Notes: a model not told the origin generated them from the letters alone. 64,000 nt of DNA from Ottelia alismoides (GCA_037367405.1 JAZKJV010008883.1:992001-1056000); one strand, 5' to 3'. Positions 42,658 through 55,845 are shown, counted from the stretch's first letter. Made by a program: numbers and translations.

Positions 42658-43464
42658 CAGTGTTCACGAAAGCGGCCCGTGCGGCCGCATATGCGGCCGC
42701 ATATGCGTATGCAGTGCCCTCAGCGCACCGCTTTCCTGAAACCCCGCATTATGCGCCCTGTGCGCTTATGCGGGCCGCATATGCGGGCTATGCGGCCGCA
42801 TATGCGGTCTGTGCGGCCGCATACCCATTATTTATTTATTTTTTTATTTTTTTTAATTTGTGCCATGTTTTGTTGTGTTATTTATGCCATGTTTTCCTTA
42901 CTTTTGCATGTATGCCAACAAAGCATTCCATGACCATTTATATCCATCGTCAAAGTAGTTGTACTGTGAGATTGGAGTAAACACGCAAGGAAGAAAAAGA
43001 ATAATATACTAATTATTTAGGAAACTAATTTAGTCAACTAATAGTTATTATGAATGTAATATATTATATGTAAAGTTCGGTACTTTTGATGGAGGATCAA
43101 TTATAAATATAACGACATAGATAAATGACATTATATTCAACAATAGAGGCATTTTGTGCGCTAACTTTTTTATTTTGTTGATTGTTGTCAATTATTTTGT
43201 GTGCTAACCGTTCTATTGAAGTATTGATATTTGATTGATAGAGATTATTTTGAACTCTATGAAAGTTATTTTTCTTAGATCTTCTGTTGGACCACAATTA
43301 TACATAAATTTAGTTCTGTTGTAGTTATATATTTATTTATTTTTAAATAAAAAATTAGGAAACCGCGTAGAACCGCATATACCCCGCATATGCCCCCGCA
43401 TACCGCTTAAGCGCTATTCAGTGACCTGTCCGAACGCATACGCATACCGCTTTCCTGAACCTTG
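42658..43464. mobile_element. Non-autonomous hAT element, 807 bp
   Basis: A perfect 8-bp TSD GCCGAGCC (42650-42657 and 43465-43472), with the empty site in the AT4 3' LTR at 49677-49684. Terminal inverted repeats CAGTGTTCACGAAAGCGG and, inverted from the right end, CAAGGTTCAGGAAAGCGG (15 of 18 alike). Subterminal regions are packed with GCGGCCGCATATGCGG-type palindromes (42675-42825 on the left, 43362-43455 on the right), as many hAT families have for transposase binding. The AT-rich centre has no transposase. It must be younger than AT4. Confidence 0.92.
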
Positions 43465-44370
43465 GCCGAGCCTGATCGCCACCAAGCCTGGAGGCTCAGA
43501 TAGCACGAGCCAAGCCGAAGCTGCCGAACCTCTGTCGAGCCTGACACCAAGCCTGGATAGCACGTGCTTCACGTGCTATTCTGGGAAATTTGCAAAGACG
43601 CCCACGAAGTTCTTCTTATTTACAAAAAGGTCCTCGCGCATATGGATTATTTACAGGGAAGTCCCCGTACTTTATTGTTATTGCATTTTAGTCCCTCCTA
43701 GGGACCTTTTTGTAGGTATCTTTTCATGTTTCTTTTCACTTATGCCCTTATCTTCATTGTTGCATATCTTGAGCTACGTAGCTCCAATCGAGTTGATTTC
43801 AGTTCCATTTTGATGCTCTTCTCATCATCTTTATTATGGCATGCTTCAATTTGAGATTTGACACTATGATCAGTAGTGTATTATTTTAGTAACTAAGTCT
43901 CATGATTTCTTCGTTTCTCATGCCTATTTGTTGTATAAATGAAAAAGTGCTTCAGTAATTGATTTTGTTTGACTCGCATATTGTATGGCTCAAGTAATTA
44001 TTGATCAGGGCGTATTTGCATTGCATTTCTCTGCATTTATTAGCATGATAAAAATTTATAAAAAAAATGCATATTTATTTTTAATGCATGGTCTTGTTGT
44101 TGTGTTGTCTCCTCGCATAATTTGACCTATTTGCCTTTAACTCAACACTTAGTTAAATAAAAAGAAATCCGATTAATATGAGAAAAGCGCGTGTCCCTGA
44201 GTTCGACCTTGGTTTCTTACCAAGTAAAAAAATAAATTACGACCATCGCATTCTTATTTGACCTATATCAATGAGGTGGTCTCTTTGATGACCAAAATCG
44301 GCCCGACTGCTACGACATGTTGAAGTGATAATCTAGCACTCTTAAAGGGCCGATTTTGCGGTTCATCAAA

Positions 44371-44388
44371 TGGCACCGTTGCCGGGGA
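44371..44388 (+). other. AT4 primer binding site (tRNA-Asp)
   Basis: TGGCACCGTTGCCGGGGA, one mismatch to the tRNA-Asp 3' end, two bases after the LTR. Confidence 0.88.
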
Positions 44389-44726
44389 CACGGCTCATTT
44401 CTTTTATTTTTTGGAATTTTGTTTATTTAATTAAGTGTATCTTTTTATAGGTCATTTTTTTGTTCATTCATTTTGCATTGTAAAATTTTTTTTCTCTATG
44501 GATCTCTAACCATTGTTTTTGTGGCAGGGCCCTTGATGGTTCAAGGAGGCGAGGAGCAGGACACTTCCCGCTGTGAAGAGCCGCAGAAGCATGCTTGGAG
44601 TACGTCGAGAAGAAAGAAAAAAAATGTCTTGCATTTTTATTTCTATGCATGAACTGTGTAATAATTCGTCTTTTACAGCGGTCTTCGATTGAAGACTCAC
44701 GATTGTAATCGAACGATCGTGGTTTT

Positions 44727-44743
44727 GTGGGGATCGTCCCCAC
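44727..44743 (+). promoter_or_regulatory. Leader stem-loop in AT4
   Basis: GTGGGGA, TCG, TCCCCAC; the same as in AT3 although flanking bases differ. Confidence 0.5.
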
Positions 44744-45513
44744 TTGAGTGTCGACCTAGGACTAGGCACGCGGCTCTCCAAGCTCATTTTTAATTCTTTC
44801 CATATTTTTACGTGCTTGATCGTAGGTAGGACACACTAATTTCTATACGCACATAATCTCGCATCACTTAGCTAAAATTAATGAAGATCAAGCACTGCTA
44901 ATAGATGCATGATTAGGTGCGGCTTTTTCGACTTGCATACATGTTGGATTTGGTTTTCAAAACGGCCCCAGTTTTTCACGTGTTTTTGTCAAATCACTGC
45001 ATGATTTCTCGCTTAGCCTAAATCGCGTTTTTTTTCGAATACATGTTTTTCTCGGCTTTCATTTCCTAGTTTGATCACCTAGGATTAATGGAAAATGAAA
45101 TGAACGGTAGACGATAATTTCCTGATTGATGTGCTAACCTTAATTCAGTGATAATTCTAAATAAAATTGGGACTGTTAATTGCAAGTCAACAAAAAAAAA
45201 TGGAGTAAAAATCGGTTTTGGGAGAGCAACACCCTCGATTACGCGTTGGTTTTTATTTCACATATTTCTCCGCGTAATTATCTAACGTTTTATCACCAAT
45301 AAAACCGACAAGATAATCAACCAACCTTGGTTGGTTTCATGTGTGAGTTGATGAAACTAAGGGTTTGCTTGCTTGATTGAGCCATGGATGTTGCGACACA
45401 CACCCCAAAACCTTAGTCCCTCCATTTCATCTCCGAAGATTCATCCGCTCCCTTGTATATCCATCCCTCTTCTTCGTTCACCTTGGGTCTCTCCCAACAT
45501 CAAATTCCATCTT

Positions 45514-45728
45514 TATACTTAGGCTAATCTCAGCCTAAGTATAGGGGGGACCCAAGTCCCCGTGATTTTCTCTACTCCTCTTTTCTTGCCTTTATACTTA
45601 GGTTATTTCTAACCTAAGTATAGGGGGAGCCCCTCTTAGCTCTCGTATATTCCTATATACTTAAATGGACCTATGTACTTGTAACATATAGTGCTATGAG
45701 GACATAGCAAAGTTTAAGTATAGGGGGG
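45514..45728 (+). promoter_or_regulatory. Tandem stem-loops with PPT-like G-runs (AT4)
   Basis: SL1 45514-45543: perfect 12-bp arms TATACTTAGGCT/AGCCTAAGTATA, then six G. SL2 45593-45622: perfect 13-bp arms TATACTTAGGTTA, then five G. SL3 near 45694-45728: CTATG-AGGA-CATAG, then TTTAAGTATAGGGGGG, the last 16 bases matching the real PPT at 47505-47520. Confidence 0.65.
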
Positions 45729-47502
45729 TATACCGTATATACCGTATATTTACTTTAGCTATAATCTGAAAAATTTGAAAAATTTAAAACTTTTTGGCTA
45801 AGGTAAAATTCTTTGAACTAAGAGAACTCAAATGATTTCGTGGCTTTTCGATATTATGTTACGCTATTTTTATACAAATATTTTGAAAATGATTTTTGAA
45901 AATGTTTTGAAAATTTTTATTTTGTGTGACATGGTTTTGAAAAATCGCCATCTCTTTTCAAGGAAAGTCGAGTCTAACATGTGTTTTAACTTTATTAAAA
46001 TCCATAAAAATGAGAAAAACCTTAAAACCCTTTAGGAGCCGTTAGTGACTACTAAACCCAATTAAGTAAGCCACATTCAGTGAGGGTTCGCCCTTAGCAG
46101 ATTGGATGGTTTAGAGGACATCGCGCAAGGCCCCGTCCTCAAGCAACGGGCTTCGGCCTGTACTTACATCCATACTGGCTGAATTGTAGCTACTTAATTG
46201 AGTTTAGGCAGTTGTAATATCTCTTGAAGTTCAAAAAAAAAATTGTGTCTTGTTCTTGAATGAAGAAGTTGGATTAATCCTCTACACCTACATTTCCACC
46301 CGGGATCTGAAATGATTAAGGAGACTCAGCTTTTTGAGGTCTTTGAGATTTTAGGTTAACCAGCCTTAGCCATCAGGGTCTTAGACTTGATCATCCACAT
46401 TCCCCTAAGTTTTTAGATTTGCATGCTATATTCCATGCTTAGTCTCAGACAGAAAGAATATGATCAGTACATCACATGCACGACTGCGGTTTTTGATGAG
46501 ATGAGTTGATTTTTCACTGGAGGGATTGGGATGAGGAAGTCGAGTTTGGATTTGATCTAATGATGCTCGAGGATGGGATAAAATCTTTGGAGGCTTCAAG
46601 AAACCTGAGTATCAGCAATGTTAGCCAGTATGAGAACTTGGTTCTTATACTAATCTCTTGACATTGACCTAAGTGCCAGGTTTGAAATAAATAAAAAATG
46701 TTGATCAGTGTGCGCCAACTCTTGGTAAAAGCAGTCAAGCTAGCCACCAATTATACAAGTCAATGAAATTCAAAGAAAAGCTCTCACTCCACAAAGTCAA
46801 ATATCAAAGAGCTTCCACCAAAGGCGAGCACTCCCAAACTTTTCAAAGTGTCTACTGGGACCACCGCTATTAGGACCAGGAGTCGGGCTTGCACCAAAAA
46901 AGGGCTCTGCATCGTAAATGCTACAAGTCTGGTTGTCGAAGGTACGATAGGTACTCAAAAGAGACACACCCCGGTGTATTCCCAGGAAAACAAGTGCAGA
47001 CGGCTCCAACTTCTCTTGACGGACGCACTGATCAACACCAAAAAAATGTGTTGCGTAAAAAGGCACTAGAGAGAATCCTTGTTCCAATGAGAGGGAGAGA
47101 AGAATTGACACAATCCCATGCCCTCCATTTCTGGCCTGCCATCTACATTTTCTAAGTCTGACAACTAAAGAGACGGTGGACAGAATGCAAGATTTGATTT
47201 ATTCCCTAGTGTTGAGGATTGGGTCCTTAGGAGATTTTCTCGGACTAAGACTTTGGGTGAAGACTTGACTCTACTCTCGAAATTGCAGTCAACACTAAAC
47301 TTCATATCCTCTAGCTAATATGTACATCAGAGAGAGTCTAGAGAAATAGAGGAATGGGAAGCCTCTTGATTAAGGTTGGGTTGAACTCTAGAATTTTGGA
47401 TCTCTAAAATCGAGTCGACTAGATCAGATTGGATCATGTATTCACATGCACAAGGGGGTTAATCCAACTTAGTCATTCGTTTTGATGCTCGAGGACGAGC
47501 AT

Positions 47503-47520
47503 AGTTTAAGTATAGGGGGG
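47503..47520 (+). other. AT4 polypurine tract
   Basis: AGTTTAAGTATAGGGGGG directly before the 3' LTR start TGATGAACC. Confidence 0.88.
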
Positions 47521-47748
47521 TGATGAACCTTAGTTTCATCATCTTTATTTTCTATAATTAACCCCTTTGATTAAAGTTTTGTCAATAAAACCCTGTTAAT
47601 GTCCTATAATTAATAGAGTCCTAAATAAATTAAAAACCACAAAAAAATGGCAAAACAAAAAAAATCAGTGGTTTTTTTTTAGCCTTAAAAATACCCTTAA
47701 AAATATTTCGGGTCTTCATTTGATCTCATCTCCAGTTTTGGTCAACAT

Positions 47749-47783
47749 GAAACTTGTAGATCTCATCAAGATCTACAACTTTC
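47749..47783 (+). repeat. Conserved LTR hairpin in AT4 3' LTR
   Basis: Identical to the copy at 40720-40754. Confidence 0.85.
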
Positions 47784-47855
47784 ATGTTTTGAGTTTTCTC
47801 AAATTCGAAAAATTAAGCCTTCAAAAATCAAAAATACAATCTGAATAAACTGATT

Positions 47856-47892
47856 GGGCCACGTGCCCAATCTGGGTGTGCCACGTGGCCCC
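47856..47892. promoter_or_regulatory. G-box pair in AT4 3' LTR
   Basis: GGGCCACGTGCCC (47856-47868; one G shorter than the 5' LTR copy) and GCCACGTGGCCCC (47880-47892), which keeps the G-box core lost in the 5' LTR. Confidence 0.6.
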
Positions 47893-50586
47893 GCCCTCTT
47901 TTCCTTATCCGCTTGCATCCTTGGCCGTCGGATCACGTTTTGATCCAACGGCCGTGTCTTTTCCACGCACGCCTCAATCCATAGCCATCAGATCATCTCC
48001 CGCCTTCAATCCGCACCATCCGTCCGCGCTCATCCCTCCTTACGCCACGCGGCATGTTGTGAGCCACTCGATCCGCTGTTTAAACCTTCGATCCTGGCCG
48101 CTGCTTCCTTGGACGCTCCTCAGCCCTCCGATCACGCCCTCGATTCTTTGATCTCAGCCGCCCATTCCTCTGATGCTTCTCATCCGCTCGATCGGCCTTA
48201 GCTTTCCATCTGAGCCGTCCTTAAGCGCCGAGCCTGTAGCTCGACACGTGGCGTGAGCGCAGCCCTTCGATCGCTCCGCCCCCCGATCTTATCTCAACCG
48301 TCGCTCCGCACCCTTTTCTCAGCCGTTGGATCGCAAGATCCAACGGCCGAGGCTTCGTCTTCCTCCTCCCGCATCCTCCGCCTCAGCCCCGCACCTCGCA
48401 GACCTCCTCCACCCTTCTACATTTAGCTGCCTCATCTGACCTCCTCTCCTTTCGCCAACCGCCTCTAGGTCTTGCCCAGTAATCCACCTCCTCCGTGCAT
48501 ATCTCCACTACCCACGACCACCTTCCAGTCGACCCACAACTCCCTCTAAACCCACGTGGCCACTCATCAGCACCGCCGACTTTGCCTTTTAAATACACCG
48601 TCCCCCTCCTCCGATCACTTTGTCCATCGACCAAGGGGCAGAGGCCTAGCCCTCCAGCTCCTCCCTGTGACAGGGGGAGGAGCTCGGATTGAGCGACAAC
48701 GGTCTTCTTCCCCGATGAGACCCATCGCCGATCACGGCGGTGCTGCGGAGGCGCCAGCCTCGCTCGAGCTCCGAGGAGTAGCCGACCTCGATGTGCGACG
48801 ACCCGGGCCTCTTCTCCGACGCCCAGCCCAGGCCACGCCCTCCATCCCCGGTCAGGTAAGCCCTCTGATCTCCTCTTGTTTTTCTCCTTATTTTGCCTAA
48901 TTTTCTAAGCCTCTATACAATCTACCCCGCTCCACTGATCACCCATTTAGCTCCGCCATCAATCCATCTTCCTCACCGACTGTCCCGATCACCACCCTCC
49001 TCCTTCACGACCCCTATCATCCCAGGCATTCTCCTCCGCCGGAGGCGGAGGGGAACACACAAAAGGGCTCCACTTCTCCGCCCCCTTAGGCCCGTCGCGC
49101 ACCTCAGCTCGCACGCACACACCGCTAACCACTTCGTGGAGGTCTACCAACGTCATTGGCCGGACTTCGGGCGGAGCTGAGTTCTAGAGCTCCGCCTCCG
49201 GCGACCAAGTGTCGATCGAGCATTCCAGGTGCTCCCGCGTCTTCTCAGACCTCAGACCTTCATCGCCTGACCTTCAGCGACCGTCCACGAGCTTCACCGA
49301 GCACGGCGAGGCACGGCGGAGCTCCAGGCCTCACGCCGGAGCTCCAATTGCGCCGCCACCATACGGAGGAGAAGACGAAGCAGCTACCGTTGGATCTCGC
49401 CCCACGGCGGGGATCCAACGGCCCTGGAGGGGCCACGTCGACCGTCCCGGAGCGTGGAGGCTCGGTGGGACCGAGCCTCGCCCGAGTCAACCTCGAGCCA
49501 CCACGTAGCTCGAGCCACCTGCTACGGCCACCCGAAGCAGCGCCGACCCTCGCCCCTGCCTGAGCCTGAGCTCACGTGCCACCCGCACGTGGGGTCTGGG
49601 CTTTTTGCATCGGCGCCTTCGCACCTTCCACAAATTGCATCCAGTTCCTAATACACATGGCACACCCGGAGACCACGCCGAGCCTGATCGCCACCAAGCC
49701 TGGAGGCTCGGATAGCACGAGCCAAGCCGAAGCTGTCGAACCTCTGCCGAGCCTGACACCAAGCCTGGATAGCACGTGCTTCACACGTGCTATTCTGGGA
49801 AATTTGCAGAGACGCCCACGAAGTTCTTCTTATTTACAAAAAGGTCCTCGCGCATATGGATTATTTACAGGGAAGTCCCCGTACTTTATTGTTATTGCAT
49901 TTTAGTCCCTCCCAGGGACCTTTTTGTAGGTATCTTTTCATGTTTCTTTTCACTTATGCCCTTATCTTCATTGTTGCATATCTTGAGCTACGTAGCTCCA
50001 ATCGAGTTGATTTCAGTTTCATTTTGATGCTCTTCTCATCATCTTTATTATGGCATGCTTCAATTTGAGATTTGACACTATGATCAGTAGTGTATTATTT
50101 TAGTAACTAAGTGTCATGATTTCTTCGTTTCTCATGCCTATTTGTTGTATAAATGAAAAAGTGCTTCAGTAATTGATTTTGTTTGACTCGCATATTGTAT
50201 GGCTCAAGTAATTATTGATCAGGGCGTATTTGCATAGCATTTCTCTGCATTTATTAGCATGATAAAAATTTATAAAAAAATGCATATTTATTTTTAATGC
50301 ATGGTCTTGTTGTTGTGTTGTCTCCTCGCATAATTTGACCTATTTGCCTTTAACTCAACACTTAGTTAAATAAAAAGAAATCCGATTAATACGAGAAAAG
50401 CGCGTGTCCCTGAGTTCGACCTTGGTTTCTTACCAAGTAAAAAAATAAATTACGACCATCGCATTCTTATTTGACCTATATCAAAGAGGTGGTCTCTTTG
50501 ATGACCAAAATCGGCCCGACTGCTACGACATGTTGAAGTGCTAATCTAGCACTCTTAAAGGGCCGATTTTGCAGTTCATCAATAAT

Positions 50587-52987
50587 AGGTCCCTTAGTAC
50601 AATTATGGTTATGTACCACGGCCATCTTGATGATCATACAGCTATTGATTTAGTGATAGAATCATATAGGCTGGTGTTTGGATGAATATCTAAGGAGTTA
50701 GATTGAGGACTCATCAAACACCGTCAAATAATTATTAAGAGATGATCTCCAGCCTGAGTAGGAGATGGCAATCCTTTCTCATATGGGTTGATACCTGACC
50801 GACCTCTTGATGTAGGTCATCTACATAGGAATAGAGATTCGAAGGTGTCAGATTAGTTAAGTCAAAGGGTTGACTTAACGAGATCGAGATAACCAAAGAC
50901 CTATGTTGAATACTGTCACAACATAGGCACACATCCTCTAACCAGAGACAGATGTGTTACTATATGTCTGAGAGTGTACATTTGGCAGACCAGTAGATTG
51001 ATGACCTAACCAAGATCTATACACCGACGAGCTGGTGTGCATGTAAGGGCATATGAGTAATACGATCTCTCAAAGGGATCATATAGGTTCACATGTGAAC
51101 CGGGAGACATGAGCTCACTCATGAGGTATTGGGACCGATCAAATTCCATGCATGGTCATCGTGCTTTGAAAGCATGACAAGAATTTGAAGGTATGATATA
51201 TGCTTTGAGAAAGCATATGATCGATACCAAATCCCAATGACTAAGATCGAGAAACTTGGTGATCAAACCCAGAAGATGACAGTGTAAAATTGATCTATAT
51301 CTTCAAGATGATCATAGGTCTTCCAGTATGCAGGATGTAAAGGTGTTAGGAATACTTGAGGGTGATTTGATCATAAACGATTGTATATCCGTGACGCTTC
51401 CATTCCGAGGGAGTGATGAAATGGGTTTGGATTTTAGTGACTCCTCTCATTAGAGAAGTGACCTGATCTTTATCAATGTATTGGACATTGGTCTGAATGA
51501 GATTCAGAAGCAATGAGAAGATTAGGTCTGCGGCCTTGATTTAATCAAGCATCTGTGGGAGGTCCATGAGATCTGGATTTGAGATGTGATCTCAATATCC
51601 AAGTCACTATACATGGAACAATACAATCGCCATATCCTTATCTCTAAGTATCTGCGAAGAAATCACATTATTCTTGAAAGAGTTCAAGAATGATCCCATA
51701 GTTTAATTATATCTAAGCATTGAGAGACTGATAATTAAATGTGATTTAATTATCTTGATGTGTGTGGATAATTATCCAATATAATTAAATGTGATTTAAT
51801 TATTGCGGATAAGAATAATGTGGATAGCAATATCCAATTATTCATAATATATTATAAATGTAATTTATAATGTATTAGAGAGAGCTAATTATGATTTATA
51901 TTTGTTAATTAATTATTAGCGTGAATTGGAGTCACATTGTATAATTAATTGAAAATATTTTGTTTTGGGTTGTGAATGTGATTCACAAATTTCCAATGGC
52001 AAGATTGCAATATTCTCAAAAATAATTATGAATTATTTTTGTAGAATAATTCACAACAAAAGTTGTTGGAAAAATAATGGAGATTTTATGGAGATATGTA
52101 ATCTCATGAGATTTCATGAGATTTCCTCCACCATGAAAATAAGTGGACGGCTACCAAGTCCTATATGGAATTGGGGTCATCCCATCTATTTTATGGGGAG
52201 ATATTATCTCCATGCTAATTATCTCCTTATTTGTTTAATTTGATTTAGGATTGAATTGTATTTGATTTATTAAATATATTTGATCTATATTAAATTATTA
52301 GTTGTTGGTTTTTACCAACAACAATCTTGACCATTGGATTAAACACAAATCAATCTCATCCATTGATTTTATGTGTTCCATGGATTCTGATCCATGGATA
52401 CCAAAACTCTGTAAATAGAGAGTCATACCTTGCTTTCTAGGGTTATGCTATTGAGACAAAACTCTCTCTCTCTCTCTCTCCTTCCAGACGCCAACCCTCT
52501 CCTCTTCTCCATTGGTGGCCGTCCACTAAACCCTAGAGGAGGAGCCTCATCGTCGCTTCACCATCGCATCGCTGCCTCGACGTTCCTCGGTTCTCAATCT
52601 TCTTTGGAGTGCTTCGCTCATGAAGAAGGTTTTTAATCTTGTGCGACGAGATCAGGAGTTCATCGTGCTTGGATCAACTTCTTGGATTGTAAGGATCACG
52701 CGACTCATCCCCGCACTCGCAAGCGTCTTCTCCGATGATCGGACTTGAGACAGGAGGTATCTTTTTGTAGAGACTCGATCAACCATGCTACAAGAGGTAT
52801 TCCTTTATACTTGATGTGGTTGTAGATGAAACAATCCGATAATCATTCTTGGATCATGTGGTTTCATCACGTGAAATTTTTTAAATTCCGCTGCATAGAA
52901 CAACTAGTACGACTAGTCGTTCTTCGTGGTATTCGATACAATGCTCACGCTTCTGTGATGCACTTGAGGATTATCCCATAGACTTCA
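50587..52987 (+). mobile_element. CP1 5' LTR, remainder
   Basis: Aligns with 57182-59576. It ends GACTTCA before the PBS. A CT-microsatellite (about 52458-52481) and a GC-richer end (52490-52760), open as 52430-52636, are LTR leader; the 3' LTR copy is open in another extent, so no gene is called. Confidence 0.88.
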
Positions 52988-52989
52988 AG

Positions 52990-53002
52990 TGGTATCAGAG
53001 CC
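52990..53002 (+). other. CP1 primer binding site (initiator tRNA-Met)
   Basis: TGGTATCAGAGCC two bases after the LTR end. Confidence 0.9.
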
Positions 53003-55675
53003 TTAGGTCGAATGTTTTGGATACGATCCGTAAACCTAGGACGACTTGGGTTCGTTAAGGTTGCGAAACCTTTTTGTTACATTTCATTTTCGCACATCTG
53101 TTTAGTGAATAAATTCGGCCATATTTAAAATGTTTAAACAAGAATTAATCACTTGAATTTTGTTCTCCATTAAATAAGGAAACCATAAGATCTGAGTTTA
53201 CGTAATTTGGATTCCGTTTGCTCGAGATATGGTCATTTTAATGAAAATATATTCACTGTTGCGTGAACTGCGAATTTTAACATGATTAATGAGTTAATTA
53301 GTGTTTTGATCCCTTAGAAATGCGTGAAATATCATTTAGGTTATGTCCTAATCAAATTAACAATCTTTGGAAACTAATTTTGCATAATTTGGATTTGTTT
53401 TGATTGAGATATGTTAATTTTAGTAAGTCGGGGTCACTGCTGAAATTACATTCCTAATCAAGAACCAAGTGATTGTCAATTAGTGAAATTAATTGTTAAT
53501 TCATGAAATAATTATGGAAAATATTTGAGAAATATTTAATGATGATTATTTTCTTGATTGACATGGCCTCAACCAATAAATTGATTAGATTTGATCTAAT
53601 TCATAATTGGAAACACAATCAACAAACAACTTGTATGAATAGGATTGGAAATTTGGTTAGCAAATTTCCTTATAATCAAAATTATTTTAATTATTACTAT
53701 ATGGTATAATTTCGGTTGAAGAACCGATGATCATCTCAAGTACAAAGTGATTGGCTCAGCATTATTTTTTTCCCGAGGCGGATATGGTGTCTAGTCGGGG
53801 AGCGCTGTGGTAGCGGGTCGCACCGATTGCGGTCCGTCCCACTCCCACCGGTACTAGCAATGACAGCGATTAGGGAATGAATGATACCAGAGAGATCATG
53901 ACGTATTTTCTAATTATTAAAATTCGAATTAATATGTACTTTGAGATAATACCATATATTCAAGTGAAATCAAGTTTGTTGATTGAATTGGATTGATAAT
54001 TGATTTAATGAGATTGAATTAATTATATCCAATTAAAAAGACTCTATTATGAATAGATGTGTATTTCCCTTGGAAGAATTAATTATATGAATATGATTCA
54101 TGATAATTAATTAAAATTTGAATATGATGTGGAGGATCACATAAGTGACATCCATGGTCTCCCGTCAAGGCGAAGGGTTCTGTCGTTAGATATTGTATGT
54201 AGGAGACGCTTCTCCGAAGTGACAGCTCCTGCATACGATCCACTTGGATCGGGCTCTTCGCTTGTCGAAAGAGTAAGGATGTATGCATAGTGACCCCAAT
54301 ATTGGGTCCTCATATTATTGGGGTGATATTGGATTGCGCATAGCGAGTTGTATTCATGTTGACGGTTGGTTCAATTAATGATGGATCAACATCATCTTAG
54401 GGGTGGTGGGCTCGGGTGTTAAAGACCGAATTGGGAGATGCAAGTTGGCCGAATTGGGAGATGCAAGTTGGACTTGTAAGCCGAAATGTGTTCCCGCTTC
54501 TTTTTATCCGAGTTACAGGTTCTCATATTCTTGGTATGTGACAAAGATAAGGAAGGAGATCCCAGATCTTGCTTGAGATATAATGGTAAGTATATCTCTT
54601 ACATTGAAAGTGATTAAGGGAATGAACTTCAATATTGGCATGGCAAGACAACTTTGATATAAAAATTCTTAAATCAAAGTAAAACGTGTATATATATAGC
54701 AAATTTCTTATTTCAGATAATCCTTCATTAAACCTACTCAATAATATACTCAATAATAACCAGTAAAATATCATGGATTGGATCCATGGTCAAGATATTG
54801 TACTTGCAATTGGACACATATTGTATGTGTTTGCAATGTGTAAGTTTCCTCATAATATTGAGGAATGACAATTAAATAGATAATAGGACTGCAACTCTAG
54901 AGTTTGTATGTCTCTATAGTCTTGATCTCTCATCGAATGTACTTTGGAAGTAACATGTCGATGATGATCGCAATCGTTAAATAATCCTTATAAAATTCTA
55001 AGAAGATGTTCTGGCATACATATGTGCTCTTGACATTTAATCATGAATGACATGGTTCACTACATTATGCAGAATGGTGGCTCTATAATAGATGATGTAT
55101 TCAAAATGTTTGAATACCTACCTGAACCTAAGTCTTTAAGAGTTAAGATGCATGTAGATATGATGAGTGTCATCATCCTACTATCTATACTATGTTCATT
55201 CATGAAGCTTCATAATGTTCATATTGTATGAATAAATGAAGCATATATAAATGTCGAAATATTCTTATATTGAAATCTTTTGAATTCAACATAAGATATC
55301 CTTTGTTTTAAGCAATGATTGTTTAGAGATGAAAGGAGCGCAGTGGAAGCATGGATCGGACCTAGGTTAGAAAGAAAGTCAAAGAGTTGGTTGTACTTCT
55401 ATGGTTTCCACACACATATGACATCCAAATAGTTGGATGAATGCCAATACTGCAATGAGCCGATGTATTGATAGTATGACTATCAAGTCTATCTAGAATC
55501 CTTAGAGAAGGACTCGGATAGTGCATCGAAATAATTTACATCTACATATAATCATTGAAATTGACTTACTAATTTGATAAGATAAAGTCTAATAATTGTA
55601 TCTCAATCTTCTAATGACACTTGCAATTGGTTGTATATATATATTAGAAGATTAGACATTTGATCTTAAGGTTTA
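53003..55675 (+). pseudogene. CP1 leader and decayed gag region
   Basis: No open frame of length. A methionine at about 53562 (MASTNKLIRFDL) resembles a copia gag start, and 55043-55231 (KMFEYLPEPKSLRVKMHVDMM) is placed where the gag helix region would be; both are weak. A 23-bp perfect tandem duplication lies at 54426-54471. No CCHC motif was found. Confidence 0.35.
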
Positions 55676-55845
55676 AAGGTCATCCATGTTGGAGTTGATG
55701 CAATTGTTGCAACAATTTCCACCGGATCAATAGACTTCATATTTTCAGTGGGAGCCCTTAGTCTTAGAGAATGTCTCTATGACCTAGATATTAGATTACA
55801 CTCATTATTTATTTCTAATGTTGGAAAAAAATATAAATTCAGGAA
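55676..55845 (+). pseudogene. CP1 protease to pre-integrase segment
   Basis: One frame reads VGVDAIVATISTGSIDF followed by LRECLYDLDIRLHSLFISNV. Plant copia elements have here the G-N-G-x-x-x-x-V-x-x-x-G strand of the protease followed by L-x-x-(C/V)-L-Y-V-P-x-(I/M)-R-x-N-L-(I/L)-S. The catalytic DSGA part upstream is not readable. Confidence 0.6.

Larger units (their letters stand above)
40491..44368 (+). mobile_element. AT4 5' LTR with hAT insertion
   Basis: Starts TGATAAACC (TGATGAACC in the 3' LTR) and ends GGTTCATCA, an inverted terminal repeat. Layout as in AT3: hairpin, G-box pair, inverted repeats of the CCGTTGGATC type (40895-40926, 41294-41320, 42357-42395), TATA-like TTTTAAATACA at 41560-41570, possible intron 41829-42114, U5. 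The open frames 41225-41665, 41529-41873 and 42182-42739 recur in the 3' LTR, but only as copies; no known domain. Confidence 0.9.
44389..47502 (+). mobile_element. AT4 interior, non-coding
   Basis: Collinear with AT3 25088-28225: GGCAGGGCCCTTGATGG block (44524-44540), stem-loop 44727-44743, stem-loop/PPT-like module 45514-45728, CGCCCTTAGCAGATTGGATG block (46090-46109), the 46800-47150 block shared with AT1 and AT2. No reading frame is kept between AT3 and AT4 with protein-like changes. Confidence 0.82.
40491..50581 (+). mobile_element. AT4: non-coding large LTR element (LARD-like), Athila/Tat type
   Basis: Inserted 97 bp into the CP1 5' LTR with perfect TSD ATAAT (40486-40490 and 50582-50586); the empty site is in the CP1 3' LTR near 57180. 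5' LTR 40491-44368 (with a hAT insertion), PBS 44371-44388, interior to 47520, 3' LTR 47521-50581. Apart from the hAT, the two LTRs are almost the same over 3 kb, making this the youngest LTR element here. The interior has no gag or pol but the same blocks as AT3. Confidence 0.92.
47521..50581 (+). mobile_element. AT4 3' LTR (3061 bp, no hAT)
   Basis: The intact LTR form: TGATGAACC...CAGTTCATCA. Hairpin 47749-47783, G-box pair from 47856 to 47892, two CCGT(T/C)GGATC inverted repeats (about 47922 and 48322), a third around 49388, possible intron 48856-49141. Confidence 0.92.

Noticed and set aside
41225..42739. Long open frames in AT4 LTRs, repeated at 48252-49760
   Set aside because: They recur because the two LTRs are near-identical copies. 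They differ in extent, overlap on both strands, are not kept in AT3 and match no known domain.
52430..52636. Possible host gene 5' end in the CP1 LTR
   Set aside because: It lies inside an LTR whose other copy (59041-59256) has a different frame; the CT-run and GC-rich end are LTR leader.
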